Positions 47,878 to 58,825 of a DNA stretch of 64,000 nt are shown piece by piece. The notes under the pieces were generated by a model. The model was not told where the DNA came from, ran no database searches, and saw only the letters and a program-made list of their open reading frames with translations. Made by a program: the position numbers and the translations under genes. Every line of letters starts with the position of its first letter. Position 1 is the first letter of the stretch. Origin of the DNA: Adenanthera pavonina (Eukaryota > Streptophyta > Magnoliopsida > Fabales > Fabaceae); NCBI GenBank assembly GCA_026686845.1, contig JAIVEN010000018.1, positions 12,247,001 to 12,311,000 on the forward strand, in the 5' to 3' direction.

Positions 47878-48907
47878 TATTGAATCAAGTGTTTTCGATG
47901 ATTCTAAACAACTGGAGGCTTGGAAGGAAGATATTAAAGGTGTACAAAAAGATCTCAAGTGAAGAAATCCAAGAAAAATGAGTAAAAGAGTAGTCTGTAG
48001 GATTGCTCACTATATTCACATGAGTAAAAAGCTTTGATCTTTCACCCAAATATTTTTAAAGTGTGTTTTTCAAAAATCCTATGTTAACCTATGATATATT
48101 TAAAAATATTTACCAACAGGCGAATTTTGAACTATTAAAGTTCATATGTTACCTTGAAAATTTGAACTTTGAATGCTGAAATTAAAACTTACAAAGTTAT
48201 TACCTCTGATAGATGAATTTCAGACTATCAAAATTCAAATTTTGGGTAAAACACAAGTTGTGAAAAATGAAAAATTCGTCTAAAGATATGTCAAAATTCA
48301 TCTGAAAGTGAAGTTTAAAAAGAGCTCTGAGTTAGCCCTATGACAGATGAACTTTAGTTTTGAAAATTCGAACTTTGGAAAGACAATGTGTTAGTCTGTT
48401 CAAGTGTCCCTCTGATAGATGAACTTTGGTCTTCAGAAATTCAAACTCTGGAATAAGTCTGATAAGAGGTCTCTCTGACAGACAAACTTTGATGTTTGAA
48501 AATTCAAATTTCGAAAAGAAGAACTTTTGTGCCATATTGAATTGCTCATTGATAGATGAATTTTGAGCACCAAAATTCGAACTTCGAGGGCACTGTAGCA
48601 ATATGGAACAACTGTTCACACTTATCAGAAGAATTTTAGACTTGAAAATTCATATGTTCCAACATGAAAATATTTGTCAAAGATAAAAATTCAAATTTTA
48701 CTTTAGAACAGACGAACTTCAAAATTTAACGTTAAAGTCCTTAACTCATTGTCTCTATGAAATTCGTCTATCAATACCCCAAAATTCAAACTTTGGATGT
48801 CAGACGCATTAAATGCGAATGGTGAATGGATAGTTTTACAGAGTAACCGTTGGGTAACGTCTCTAATGGCTAGATCTTGTCTCTAATGTATAGTTAAGAT
48901 AAAATTC

Positions 48908-48915
48908 TATAAATA
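48908..48915 (+). promoter_or_regulatory. TATA box of the old copia LTR
   Basis: TATAAATA followed by gaacttcatttgaag, equivalent in position to 45481-45488 in the solo LTR. Confidence 0.7.
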
Positions 48916-49415
48916 GAACTTCATTTGAAGAAGTGGGTAATGATTTTACATTGCATGTACTGAAACTCTGCTAAATTCTTTAGACAAAGCCTTCTACTCT
49001 TCCACACTTCGTAAACTGCACTTCAACTATCATATATACTCTAAATTAAAGAGTTTATTTGCTGTAAACAATCTTATCTTCATCTGGAAGAAAGATATTC
49101 TTGTGAGGGGACTTCACAAGGGATTTGGAAAGCACTTAACCAAAGTACAGATAGTGAGATTGTAAGCTCTTATAATAGAGCATTAAGCTATACTGAGGCA
49201 TTGCAAGGAGCCCACTGAATTCTTGCAAGATAGTGAAAAGTCTCAAGTGGTAGCTTGATGACTGGACATAGGTCAAGAGAAAGTGACCAAACTAGGATAA
49301 ATTCTCATGTCCTTGTTGTTATACTTTGTTCATTACCTTATCACATTTTACACTCTGTTTTTCTGCATATTATCCTTTCACTGTTTTCTTGTAATTTTGC
49401 AGAAAATTTTCAAAA

Positions 49416-52400
49416 TGTAATATCCCTATTTTTATGGGATATTATAAAATGAATAAAAGATGAGAAACGAAGCGAGATAAAAAGGCTATATATAATTGGG
49501 CTTTAAAAGGAATTAATTTCTCATCTAATTTTTAAAAGAAGTTATGTTTCATTCTTAATTGGAATTAATTTTTCATAAGGTCCTTAGTAGAAATTAATTC
49601 CAGAACTTACCCTAGAAAATATGCAATATACCACTTGAATGAAAGCTCACTCCAAACTGAGCGCAACGGTATAAGTATTACGTTCCCAGGAGGTCTGGGT
49701 TAAGAAATAGACCAATTTGAAGTTAATGTGAATAGTAAAAAAAAATAATAAAAAATTAGTCTTTGGGTAAAATTACAAGAAAGTGCCCAAAAGAATGAAT
49801 AATTATATTTTTGACCTGGTTTAAGGGCAAAATGGTCATTTCCCTGGTAAGGGAATAAAATGTGAAATTTTCATTTTATCCTCAAGGGAAAAATGTTGAT
49901 AGCATGCAATATTCAGAGAAGCAGCTAAAATCGAGTGACACAGAAAGAAACGGAAAAGACAAACTGGTTATTTTTCTGGGTTAGACCAGAAAATGAGAAA
50001 ATCATAATTTTTCCCACAGAAATGAAAATACGTTGCAATTTAATCCCCAAAAGAAGAAATTTTATTGTAAATTAGTCCTTGGGGAAATTACGAAAAAGGA
50101 CCCAAAAGTTTTAAGAATTATAAATTAGCCCTAGTCAAGGGCATTTTTGTAAATATGAAAAATTATAGTCAAAATGAAGCTCTCAATGAGTTAGACCCAA
50201 TGAAATATAGTATGAAATTTATTAAGGTCAAAATAATATTTATTGGGTGATTAGGATTCAATATTAATATTTTATCCGATAAAAGTCAATTTGGACTACA
50301 GGAAAAGGCAATATTAATTCAAGAGAAATTATTGGACCTTAATAAAATCTATTTTGGGTCTAGATAATGATTTTAGACCAAAAGTAATTGTTGGATAACC
50401 CTATACCAATTTAATGACAATTTTAGTAAAAATACTCAATCAGTACGAGTAAATTTAATCGGTAAAGGGTATTTTAGTCCATTAAACTTTATGAAGAAAT
50501 TTTTGGCAAAAAATGAGGGTATAAAATTCTGAATGTGCTGATGGGACACAAATGGAATGGTTAAAAAGCTTTATTTGCCAAAAAGTAATCAAAGTCAAAG
50601 ATAGAGTTACTTTATGACTTAATAATATATAATTACCTTGGTTAAGCTCTTAATACATCTTCTCCAACTCCTCAACGCTTCTGAACCAGTGAGAAAAGAG
50701 GGAGGAACTCGTGCAACTCAAGGAGGAAAGAAGACCAAGCAAGAAGCAAAGTTTGACTCTCAAACTTCCAAGGTAGGTTTCTATGGTTGCTATCTTGCTT
50801 ATACTTGAGTTTGGAGAAGTTTTATAGATTATTTCTCTCCATTTTATCTTTGAAATTTTCTGCTTAGAGAGAGAGTAGAGGGAGAAAATGAAGCCATGAA
50901 GAAATTACTCTATGAAAAGTAATGTATAGGCTTCAAGGATTAAGATTATGCCATTAGATTGCAAATTAATCGGGTAGATATTTTTCTACAAATTTCTGAA
51001 ATTTTCTGCCTATTTATGATTTGAAAAGGAAAGGAAATTTCATGATTTTGACCCCAAGAATGGATTCCTTGGGTCCAAAATAGGTTAGAATAATTATATT
51101 GTACAAGAAAATGCACAAGGAAAGCAAAGTAAAAAAGTAGAGTTAAAGTGAGCTCTTTATGAAGGATGTCATGCAATCAATAACTTAAGACCTTGTTTTA
51201 TGATGTAATAGGGTTCCAAGAAGTATTTTAAGATCAATGGAAGTGTCTACAGAGTTTAGAGATCATTAGAAAGTAAAAAGGTAGTTATTTTCCCTATTAT
51301 GCTTAATGTTGTCATACTTTATTTCCATGATAATGTGACTATACCATATAGTTGTTTGAATGCTTTATGATGTATTTTCATTATTGGCTGAATGTTTGAA
51401 GGGTTTTATGACCCTAGGATGTCCATTTTACAAAGTGTTAACATGCCAAAATTTTTATGGAATTGTATGGCATAATATGAAGTTATGATTTTCATTGATG
51501 ATTTTATGAAATGATATGATGATGTGAATGCATAATTGGGTGTAACTATTGAGATTCTTTGAATCTTATTCCTTTCCAAATATTAACTATATTAGGGCAA
51601 GGACATGGAAGTATTCAAACAAATGCAAAGGAAATGAAGAAGACAATGGAGAATTACTTGATTTTGTAAGTTATAATATTAAGTTGAGAATTGTATGGCA
51701 GAAGACGATGAAATTATGCAATTATACATGATTATGTTCCTTAAAGTCCTCTTATGATGTTATGTTTGGATTTGGAACAACAAATGTTGATGTATGAGGT
51801 TTATGAAGTTTATTATATGAATTATGTCATAAGTTTATTTGAGATTACCAGTATTGATTTGAGCAGGGGAACTCTATTCAAAACAGAGCATCCTATATAA
51901 GTTTTATACATTTTCTTAAACTAGACAAAACAAGCTTTTCATAGAGCTAAAGAACAACTAAATTTGACAAGTGTATGATTTATAATGAAATTTTGAAGTT
52001 AGGATTCAAAACTAGACAGTATTGGAAAAACTGAAACTTACACTGTGAACACTGGATTTTTCAAAAGGTACTATAAAATCATGTATAGCTCGAAAAATTT
52101 AGTGATTAACATTTATGGAAAGCTCCAAGTCTTAGGGAATGAATTCCACTAGTTTGAAACCATTTGGAGCTATAAAGAAGGAGTTATGTTATTTCTTGTA
52201 AAACTATTTCAGTAGAGGTAGTGTTCTGACCCATAATGGTTAAGTTAATGTTATGCCCTGTACAAACTGAATAAATGTACAAGAAAAATATTTCTAGAAA
52301 GTAGACTCACAGGGCTTTCCAATGACATAAGCAATGCATAAATTGGCTTAGGTTAGAGTAAGATATGAATTTTTAAATATAAGGCCAAAATCCTAGGGAA

Positions 52401-52723
52401 GAGAAAATGACCAAATGTACAGTAAATATTTGAGAAATAAACTTTATAAGTTGGTCAAGAGAATCCTCTTTTTCATATTTTTCCATGTATGTAAGGTTTT
52501 TATCTATTTTTAGAGACTTGAATCACTATGAAATGAGTTTTCTAGAATTAGTTATGAATTTTCAAAATTCAGTCAGCAAAGTGGAAACTACCATATGAAC
52601 AGTAACCGAATATTTTTGAAATTTTGATTTTCATTCTTATGTGATTCAAGCTTAGGATTAAGTATAATTAGGTTGAAAAGGAGTCTAATTCATGAGAAAT
52701 GAGTCTAAAAGTAAGGTGTTACA
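49416..52723 (+). mobile_element. Family X long-LTR copy F (3308 bp), plus orientation
   Basis: It begins TGTAATATCCC and ends aggtgttaca, and is flanked by CAAAA and CAAAC, a 5-bp duplication with one change. It is the least disturbed X copy and has no nested insertion. A pyrimidine/purine-rich leader-like stretch near 50640-50770 ends in a donor-like AAG/GTAGGT, as in the gypsy LTR, so X probably belongs to a gypsy family whose internal part is not present in this window. Confidence 0.75.
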
Positions 52724-52772
52724 CAAACTTTCCAATTTACCCCCCTTTTGGGAAGCTAGCAGAACTAAAAAG

Positions 52773-52788
52773 TGGTATCAGAGCCCGG
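52773..52788 (+). other. Primer-binding site of the old copia element
   Basis: TGGTATCAGAGCCCGG, the intact initiator-tRNA-Met-complementary site, just after the LTR end. Confidence 0.9.
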
Positions 52789-52825
52789 TTTCCCAAGCAG
52801 AGGATCTAACAATCCTGGAAAATCA

Positions 52826-53695
52826 ATAGTTAGCTTTGGAGAGAGTATCCTTCTAGAGGGAAACAACACAAATAGACCTCCTAACTTTAATGGAGAGCAT
52901 TATGGATACTGAAAGATGAGAATGCAAATATATCTCCAATCCATTGATCTGGATATCTATTTAGTCATCCAAAAAGGGGATTTTGTCCCAATGAAATTGC
53001 AGAATGATGGTAAATACAAAAAGAAGCCAGGAGATGAGTAGAATGAAGAAGATAAGATAAAAGTCCTACTTAACTTCAAGGCAAAACATTACCTAGTCAG
53101 TATACTCAACCAGGATGAATTCTATAGAGTGTCATAATGTACCACAACCAAGGATATGTGGGACACTCTAAAAATAGCTCACAAAGGAACTATTGAAGCA
53201 AGGAAGAACAAATTAAACTCCTACGTTGGTGAGTACGAAAGCTTTAGGATGACGGAAGGTGAGAGTATCAAAGAGCTATAAAAGAGATTCAACCTCATTG
53301 TGAATCAACTAAAGAGTATTGGCAACGAGTGCACAAAGCCAGAGAAAGTCAGAAAAATCCTTAGAGCTCTTCTTCTGGAATGACAACCAAATGTAATAGC
53401 AATAGAAAAAGCCAGAGGAGAGTCAATGGCTTCTGTCACTGCACTCTTCAGCAGTCTTGAGGAGTATGAGGGTAAAATGAAGGCTCTAAAGGAAGCTGGT
53501 CAAGAAAAGAAGAAAAAGGGCCTTGCATTGAAAGCTGCAGAAGAAAAAGAAGAAGAGTTTGACAATGATGAAGATCTGGATGAATAGACTCTGGCTATGT
53601 TGGTAAAAAAATTTGGAAGGTTCTACAACAAGAAAAGAAATAAAAGATTCTTTAAGAAAGGAGCAGCTGTAGACAATAAGAAAGAAGGTAAAGAG
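52826..53695 (+). pseudogene. Gag of the old copia element, truncated by the young copia
   Basis: The translation follows the young element's Gag closely (EGNNTNRPPNFNGEHYGY, then LQSIDLDIYLVIQKGDFVPM, LLNFKAKHYLVSILNQDEFY, GEYESFRMTEGESIKEL). Six in-frame stops interrupt it. Most sit where the intact copy has TGG or CAG/CAA codons, which fits single C-to-T or G-to-A changes. It is cut off at 53695 by the 3' LTR of the young minus-strand copia; everything downstream is absent from this window. Confidence 0.85.
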
Positions 53696-54237
53696 TGTTA
53701 GCAAGGCTGACTTCCCAAGAGGGGGGGTGAATTGGGAAGATTGAAATTTTTCTGCACAAAGTAAAGCAAGTGAAAATATCACAATATAATGAAAACAACA
53801 TGTAAAACAGAGCAAGTTGATAAGTAGAGATAAGGAGAAGAAAACTCAGTGATTTATCCTGGTTCGGTCTATCCACTTGACCTACATCCAGTCCCCAAGA
53901 CACCTCTTGAGATTTATCCACTATCCAGCAAGAATTTCAACGGGCTTCTTACTAAGGCCACAGTACACGAGTCTGCTCTGTTCTGAGCTCTCTCAAACTC
54001 TCTAAGCACTTTCTCTATGTGCTTCCCAATCCCCTTGTGAATACCCCTCACAAGTAAATCTATCTTTCAGATAAAGAGTAGATTGTTTAAAAATGAATAA
54101 CTCTCTAGAATAGAGTAGATATGAAAGTTTAAGTACAAATAATGAAGTTGGAAGGGTAAAAGCTTTTGAGATGAAGATTCAGCAGAAATTCGGTATATAC
54201 AAGTTTGATTCGTTACCCACAACTTCAAATAATGTTA

Positions 54238-54245
54238 TATTTATA
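54238..54245 (-). promoter_or_regulatory. TATA box of the young copia LTR
   Basis: The minus strand reads TATAAATA followed by TAACATTATTTGAAG, about 1.18 kb from the LTR start. It is conserved with the other two copia LTRs. Confidence 0.75.
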
Positions 54246-54360
54246 GATTTAAATCTCAAATATCCGTTAGAGACAAAATCCATCCGTTGGGGAAGTTATC
54301 CAACGGTTACTCTGAAAAACTATCCGTTCACCAACCGCATTTAATGTTTCTGACATACTG

Positions 54361-55186
54361 AAATTCGAATTTCGGTTGGCCAACAGACGAATTTCGAGGG
54401 AACCGAAGGTTAAAGCCTCCAACGTAAAAATGCGAAGTTCGTCTGTCCATAGAGTGAAATTCGAATTTCGAAACTCATAAAATATTTTCACAATGTGACA
54501 TACGAATTTTTAAGAAGTAAGATTTTCTGTTAAGTGTGAACAGTGTTTTCAATTTGCTACAGTGCCCTCGAAATTCGAATTTTGTATGCCCAAAATTCGT
54601 CTGTCCATTGAACGTCCAAATAGACACAGTAGTTCACTTTCTTTGAAATTCGAATTTTGACAGAGTGAAATTCGTCTGTCAGAGACCAGTTTTGAGACTT
54701 AAATCATTCTTGATCTCAGATGAACTTTATCAAACATTCAGACGAATTTCCTCTATTTTCTCAAGTTTTGTTTTGTCTAAAATTTGAATTTTGAAAGAGT
54801 GAAATTCGAATGTCACAAAGTAGCTTTTTTTTTACTCAGATGAAAATTCGAATTTTGCTAAGTAAAAGTTCGTCTGTCAGAGAGCATTTTTCAAACTTAG
54901 TTTCTTCTTAATTTCAGATGAACTTTAGCAAAGCTTCAGACGAATTTATTTGGTTTTCATAAATGGCATTTTGTCTGAAATTCGAATTTTGAGACTGTGA
55001 AGTTCGTCTGTCACAAAAAGGCTTCTTTCAGACTTGATTGAAGTTCGAATTTTGAATGACCAAAATTCGTCTGACAGAGGGACACCTTTCCAGACTTAAT
55101 CAGTTTTAGCTCAAAATTCGAATTTCCAAAAGCAAAGTTCGAATTTCCAACTTGACAGTTCAGTTATACTTTCAAACTTCGTCTGT
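54361..55186. repeat. U3 motif array: AAATTCGAATTT palindrome alternating with TTCGTCTG
   Basis: The 12-bp palindrome AAATTCGAATTT occurs exactly at 54361, 54458, 54571, 54646, 54844, 54978 and 55114, with near copies at 54780, 55042 and 55135. Between them, in either orientation, lies TTCGTCTG(TCAGA), for example at 54384, 54435, 54595, 54670, 54739, 54869, 54937, 55002, 55065 and 55178. Spacing is irregular at about 60-135 bp. The array ends just upstream of the TATA box, the place expected for transcription-factor sites. Confidence 0.85.
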
Positions 55187-55419
55187 TTGTGAGTATTTTC
55201 CAAATAGGTAAAGATTTAAATTTCAAATCAAGGTTTGAAAATGTCTTTTTCTCAAATCAAAATCTTTTACCCAATCTAAACAAAAACTAAAGATCCTACA
55301 AAAGATCTAATAGCCAATTCACAGAAGACCTTCACTTGAAACAGCTTTAATCTCCTTTGATATCTTCAATCCAAGCTCTTGAGTGTTGGTTTGGAATCAT
55401 CAAAACTCTTGATCCAACA

Positions 55420-55433
55420 TTCTCCCCCTTTTT
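55420..55433 (-). other. Polypurine tract of the young copia
   Basis: The minus strand reads AAAAAGGGGGAGAA directly before the LTR start TGTTGG. Confidence 0.9.
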
Positions 55434-55702
55434 GATGATGACAAAACAACTCACAAACTGGATTAGTACTTGGGTTTGCTTACACAAGCTCCCCCTCAAC
55501 ATATGCATTACAGTTCATAAGATATCATTTTCAACAGATTAAGTGAAGAGATTCAAAGCCCAAATCATTGCAATCAAGAACATAATTTACTTAAACAAAT
55601 TGTTGCAATACATATTTCAATTAGTTCTCAAAACATCAAACAAACAATAAAACAATTTAAAACTAGATACAACAAGAAGATTCAGCCTAAGATCTAAAAA
55701 CA

Positions 55703-57829
55703 TCACTTCTTCTTTGGCTTAGACTTCTTGCTGTAAGTCTTTCCTTTTCCAGATGACTCAGTAGATCTTCCAGTGTGCTTAGTCCCAGTTTGCTTTATCT
55801 TCTCCCCCTTTTTGGCATCATCAGAAAGCCCAGCAAAGTCCATTGGAGGAGGTATCTGAGTGAGAGGAACAGCACGAAGAGGGACAGGAGCAAAAGCAAT
55901 TTCTGGCTGAGCTGGTGCAGTTGAAGGCTCTTCATCAAAATCATCAGAGACCTCAAGCAGCTCTTGCATTTCCTGCCTGGATAGAGCTAGCCGAGCTCTC
56001 TGTTCCTCTGACAGCCCATAATCAGCAAGAGAAGGAGAGACTGGTGCAGGAGGAGGAAACATTTCTTCAAGCCTTCTCCTTTGAGCTAGTAGAAGGGCAT
56101 TGTGAGCAATGGCAAAATAATCAATAACAGGAACAATGCTTCTTTCCTCATTGCTCATGGCTGCAACCAGTCTTTCAACTTGCTCAGATTCTTGTATAGA
56201 CAGAATTGAACCCTGAGCATCCTCTTGCATAGGCTCAGGAGGGCTGTTTTCTTCCAATCCATAGTCCAAGGGTGGACCAGGACTAGGTGATTTCATGGCA
56301 TCAGGACTATCATTATCATGGTCAGTGGAAGCAATCTCGAAGGGACTTGGAGGCACAGGGGATGGAGACAGAGAAGGCTCAGGGATACCAGGCTGAGGTG
56401 GAACTGAAGTGGTAGGAATTGCATTTCTAATCTCTTCATAGGCATCAGCCACCACCTTCATATTCACTGCCAACTGATGTATCTGATCTTGCAGGTGAGC
56501 AAATTTGGCATTTTGCTCATCCTTAATGCTGAGAATGAGTGTTGACAGATTGTCAAACATCTCAGTGATCTTAGTTGGCTTGGTTCGAGAGGAGGGAGTG
56601 GAAGGAGGGTGAGTGGGCCTAGATGGAGATGGAATAGGCTGAGAAGGCTGAGGTACAGATCTTCCAGGAGCCTCAGAGGTGCCTTCTTGTTGGAGGGATG
56701 CATCAGCAATAAAGAACAAATCTTCAGATTTTCCTGTTCCCTTTCTAACCCAATGTCCTTCATCTCTTTCAATGCCCATCCTTTGCAATTCCTCTTCTTT
56801 GAAGGCCTCAGTGAGCTTCCCTTTCCCCTTTTCAATGTGCTGAATCCTAGCATGCTGCAGGATTCTTGAGATAATTGCTGCATAGGGAAGTGTGGAATCT
56901 TTCCTCTGATCCCTTGCCTTTATCATACGCTGGAGAATGATATGCCCCATATTGATCAGCTTCCCACGTATGATGGCAGTCATCACATGAGCCTCTGCCC
57001 TTGTTATCAAATTGAAGCTGCCACCCTTGTTGAATATGATCCTGGACACTATGTAGTGCAAGATCCTTACTTGTACACTGAGGTCTGTGGGCTTCAACAG
57101 ATTTATTGTGGGCCTATTCTCCCTTCTTCTGAACAAGGTGTCCAAGATAGTGCTTTCCTTGTAATATAGGAAGGGCTCACCTTCTTCATCAGCTGTGCTA
57201 GCCTCATCCATATACCCAGAGGATGTAATGTCAACTTTTAGCCCATCTTGTCCTGGGATTTCCAACACCTCATTGAAGGTTTCATCATCAAGCCAAATGG
57301 TCCTTGATCTCAAGGTGACCTCCCATTTCCTTTTCTTGCTGTTATACTTAAGAGAGGCATACCAAGTCTTTACTACCTCATCATCATATTTTTCAGCAAT
57401 TTCCAACAGATTTTTATACTTTATCAACCATATTGCAGCATCAAAGTTGTTGGATATCAGAAATTGTTCCATATTTACACAGTGAGGCTTGATTACCTTT
57501 TTGTTGGAAAACTTGGTAGTGTACTCTTCTTGAATCTCAGGAGTGCTCCACAGTGGCAGTGTAGTCAATTCAAACTCTCCAGATTCAGTAGAAGAAGAGG
57601 AAGCTACAGCAGCAGTACCAGCCGAAGGAACTGCAGATTTTGAAGAAGAGGGCCCAGCTTTCTGAGATTCTGACTTGGAGGAGGATTTTTGACGTTTGGA
57701 AGGAGTAGCTTTACCGGGTTCGGCCTTTCTCTTGGATTTCTCTCCTTCCTTTGTAGCATATTGAGATTTGACTGTCCTCTTAGGCCGAGACCCAGCTTGT
57801 CCTGTTCCAGGAATCTTTACTCTTGCCAT
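55703..57829 (-). CDS. Third ORF of the SIRE-type copia (env-like position), 708 codons
   Basis: This is an uninterrupted ORF between pol and the 3' LTR. The N-terminal 100 residues are basic and Ser-rich. A folded-looking domain spans about residues 105-345 (EQFLISNNFDAAIWLIKYK, VKTWYASL, LRSRTIWLDDETFNEVLEIP, VRILHYIVSRIIFNKGG, AHVMTAIIRGKLINMGHIIL). I recognise it as the 'putative plant transposon protein' type seen in SIRE-class and other plant elements. A long Pro/Ser/Glu-rich region follows, and the C-terminus is Lys-rich (KSKPKKK). I see no signal peptide or transmembrane segment, so the traditional name 'env-like' describes position rather than shown function. It starts with ATG 1 kb after pol, so it needs its own promoter, splicing or another way of expression. 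Confidence 0.85.
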   Translation of the reverse strand: MARVKIPGTGQAGSRPKRTVKSQYATKEGEKSKRKAEPGKATPSKRQKSSSKSESQKAGPSSSKSAVPSAGTAAVASSSSTESGEFELTTLPLWSTPEIQEEYTTKFSNKKVIKPHCVNMEQFLISNNFDAAIWLIKYKNLLEIAEKYDDEVVKTWYASLKYNSKKRKWEVTLRSRTIWLDDETFNEVLEIPGQDGLKVDITSSGYMDEASTADEEGEPFLYYKESTILDTLFRRRENRPTINLLKPTDLSVQVRILHYIVSRIIFNKGGSFNLITRAEAHVMTAIIRGKLINMGHIILQRMIKARDQRKDSTLPYAAIISRILQHARIQHIEKGKGKLTEAFKEEELQRMGIERDEGHWVRKGTGKSEDLFFIADASLQQEGTSEAPGRSVPQPSQPIPSPSRPTHPPSTPSSRTKPTKITEMFDNLSTLILSIKDEQNAKFAHLQDQIHQLAVNMKVVADAYEEIRNAIPTTSVPPQPGIPEPSLSPSPVPPSPFEIASTDHDNDSPDAMKSPSPGPPLDYGLEENSPPEPMQEDAQGSILSIQESEQVERLVAAMSNEERSIVPVIDYFAIAHNALLLAQRRRLEEMFPPPAPVSPSLADYGLSEEQRARLALSRQEMQELLEVSDDFDEEPSTAPAQPEIAFAPVPLRAVPLTQIPPPMDFAGLSDDAKKGEKIKQTGTKHTGRSTESSGKGKTYSKKSKPKKK

Positions 57830-58825
57830 CTCTTGGTTGAATGATGCAGAATGTGGCTGAGAATAGATTTAAGGGATGCGAAAGGAAGTTTAATCGGTGA
57901 GAAAAGACTGTTTTTGGGCTGGAGTTAAGAGGATTGAAGAGAGAATCAGAACAGACTTGGAGGAGTTACAAATAGGGTTGCGTCTGTTCTGCGGGAAACC
58001 GTCGGTTTTAACGTATGTAACCGTCTGACAGACGAATTTTGAGGGGTCAAAATTCGAACTTCGGGCAGTTACAAGTTAAACCGTTCAGCTTGTCTTACTG
58101 ACAGACGAATTTTCGTCTGAAAGTTCGTCTGACAGTGACTTGAAACAATCAATACATACAAAATCAGACGAATTTTGCTCCGACAAAATTTGAATGTTGA
58201 AAAGAAAAACAGCTTCAACAGACAAAACTTCAACCAATAGACGAATTAAGCATACAGAGCATCATCTTTCAAGCATTCAATCATCAAGAGCATAAGTCAA
58301 CAGACGAATTTTGAACTGAGACTTCGAATTTTCAACTTTTATAAATATTGTCCAACATTCGTATGTTAAGAAGTAACAATTCGCATAACAGTGATGGACA
58401 ATTATACTCTTGAAATTTCTGTTTTTGAAAATTTGAACTTTTAAGCTTCAACAGACGAATTTCGAGGTATTACCGAGAACTGTTCAAGGCATAACAGGCC
58501 AACGTTCGTCTGTTGATTAACCAAAATTCGAATGTTGAAAATGTTGACCAGTTCGAAAACACAGATTATCAACGAAACTCATCTAGCAATCAAACATCAT
58601 ACAAATTTCAGCTTTAAAAACTTACAGAATGGATCCAGACCTTAGAATAATTATCATTCACTTTACTTTCTGGTTGTTCCAATCTGGAGTGCTCCAATCT
58701 TTCAAACTTTTAGCCATTGATTTTCACAAGGAGCACCTGCAACTATATTGAAACATACTCCGATGCTCAAGTTAGAATAAATTCTAATATTAAAAATTCT
58801 GAAGACATAATTGCACAGAAATGAC
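57830..58825 (-). promoter_or_regulatory. Spacer between pol and the third ORF, with the U3 motifs
   Basis: No ORF. From about 58020 to 58540 the spacer repeats the motifs of the U3 array: ctgacagacgaatttt (58026, 58103), cagacgaattttcgtctg near 58106, cagacgaattt at about 58163, 58301 and 58452, ttcgtctg near 58506, and aaattcgaa-type words near 58050 and 58525. Between the array and the ORF3 start codon, the minus strand is pyrimidine-rich (attctctcttcaatcctc) like a plant 5' UTR. A promoter for ORF3 is an inference. Confidence 0.5.

Larger units (their letters stand above)
47878..52770 (+). mobile_element. Old copia 5' LTR, interrupted by X copy F
   Basis: It starts tattgaatcaagtgttttcg (TG now TA) and contains the motif array in degenerate form, a TATA box at 48908-48915, and the conserved aagatattcttgtgagggg block. 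It is broken at 49415 by X copy F (49416-52723), then resumes caaactttccaatttaccccccttttggg and ends about 52770, next to the primer site. It inserted into the hAT-like pseudogene. The rest of this element is the gag remnant 52826-53695. Confidence 0.8.
53696..55419 (-). repeat. 3' LTR of the young copia (1724 bp)
   Basis: On the minus strand it starts TGTTGGATCAAGAG and ends GTCAGCCTTGCTAACA. U3 holds a motif array (54361-55186 on the plus strand) upstream of a TATA box; R/U5 ends in the CACCCCCCCTCTTGGG block. Confidence 0.92.
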
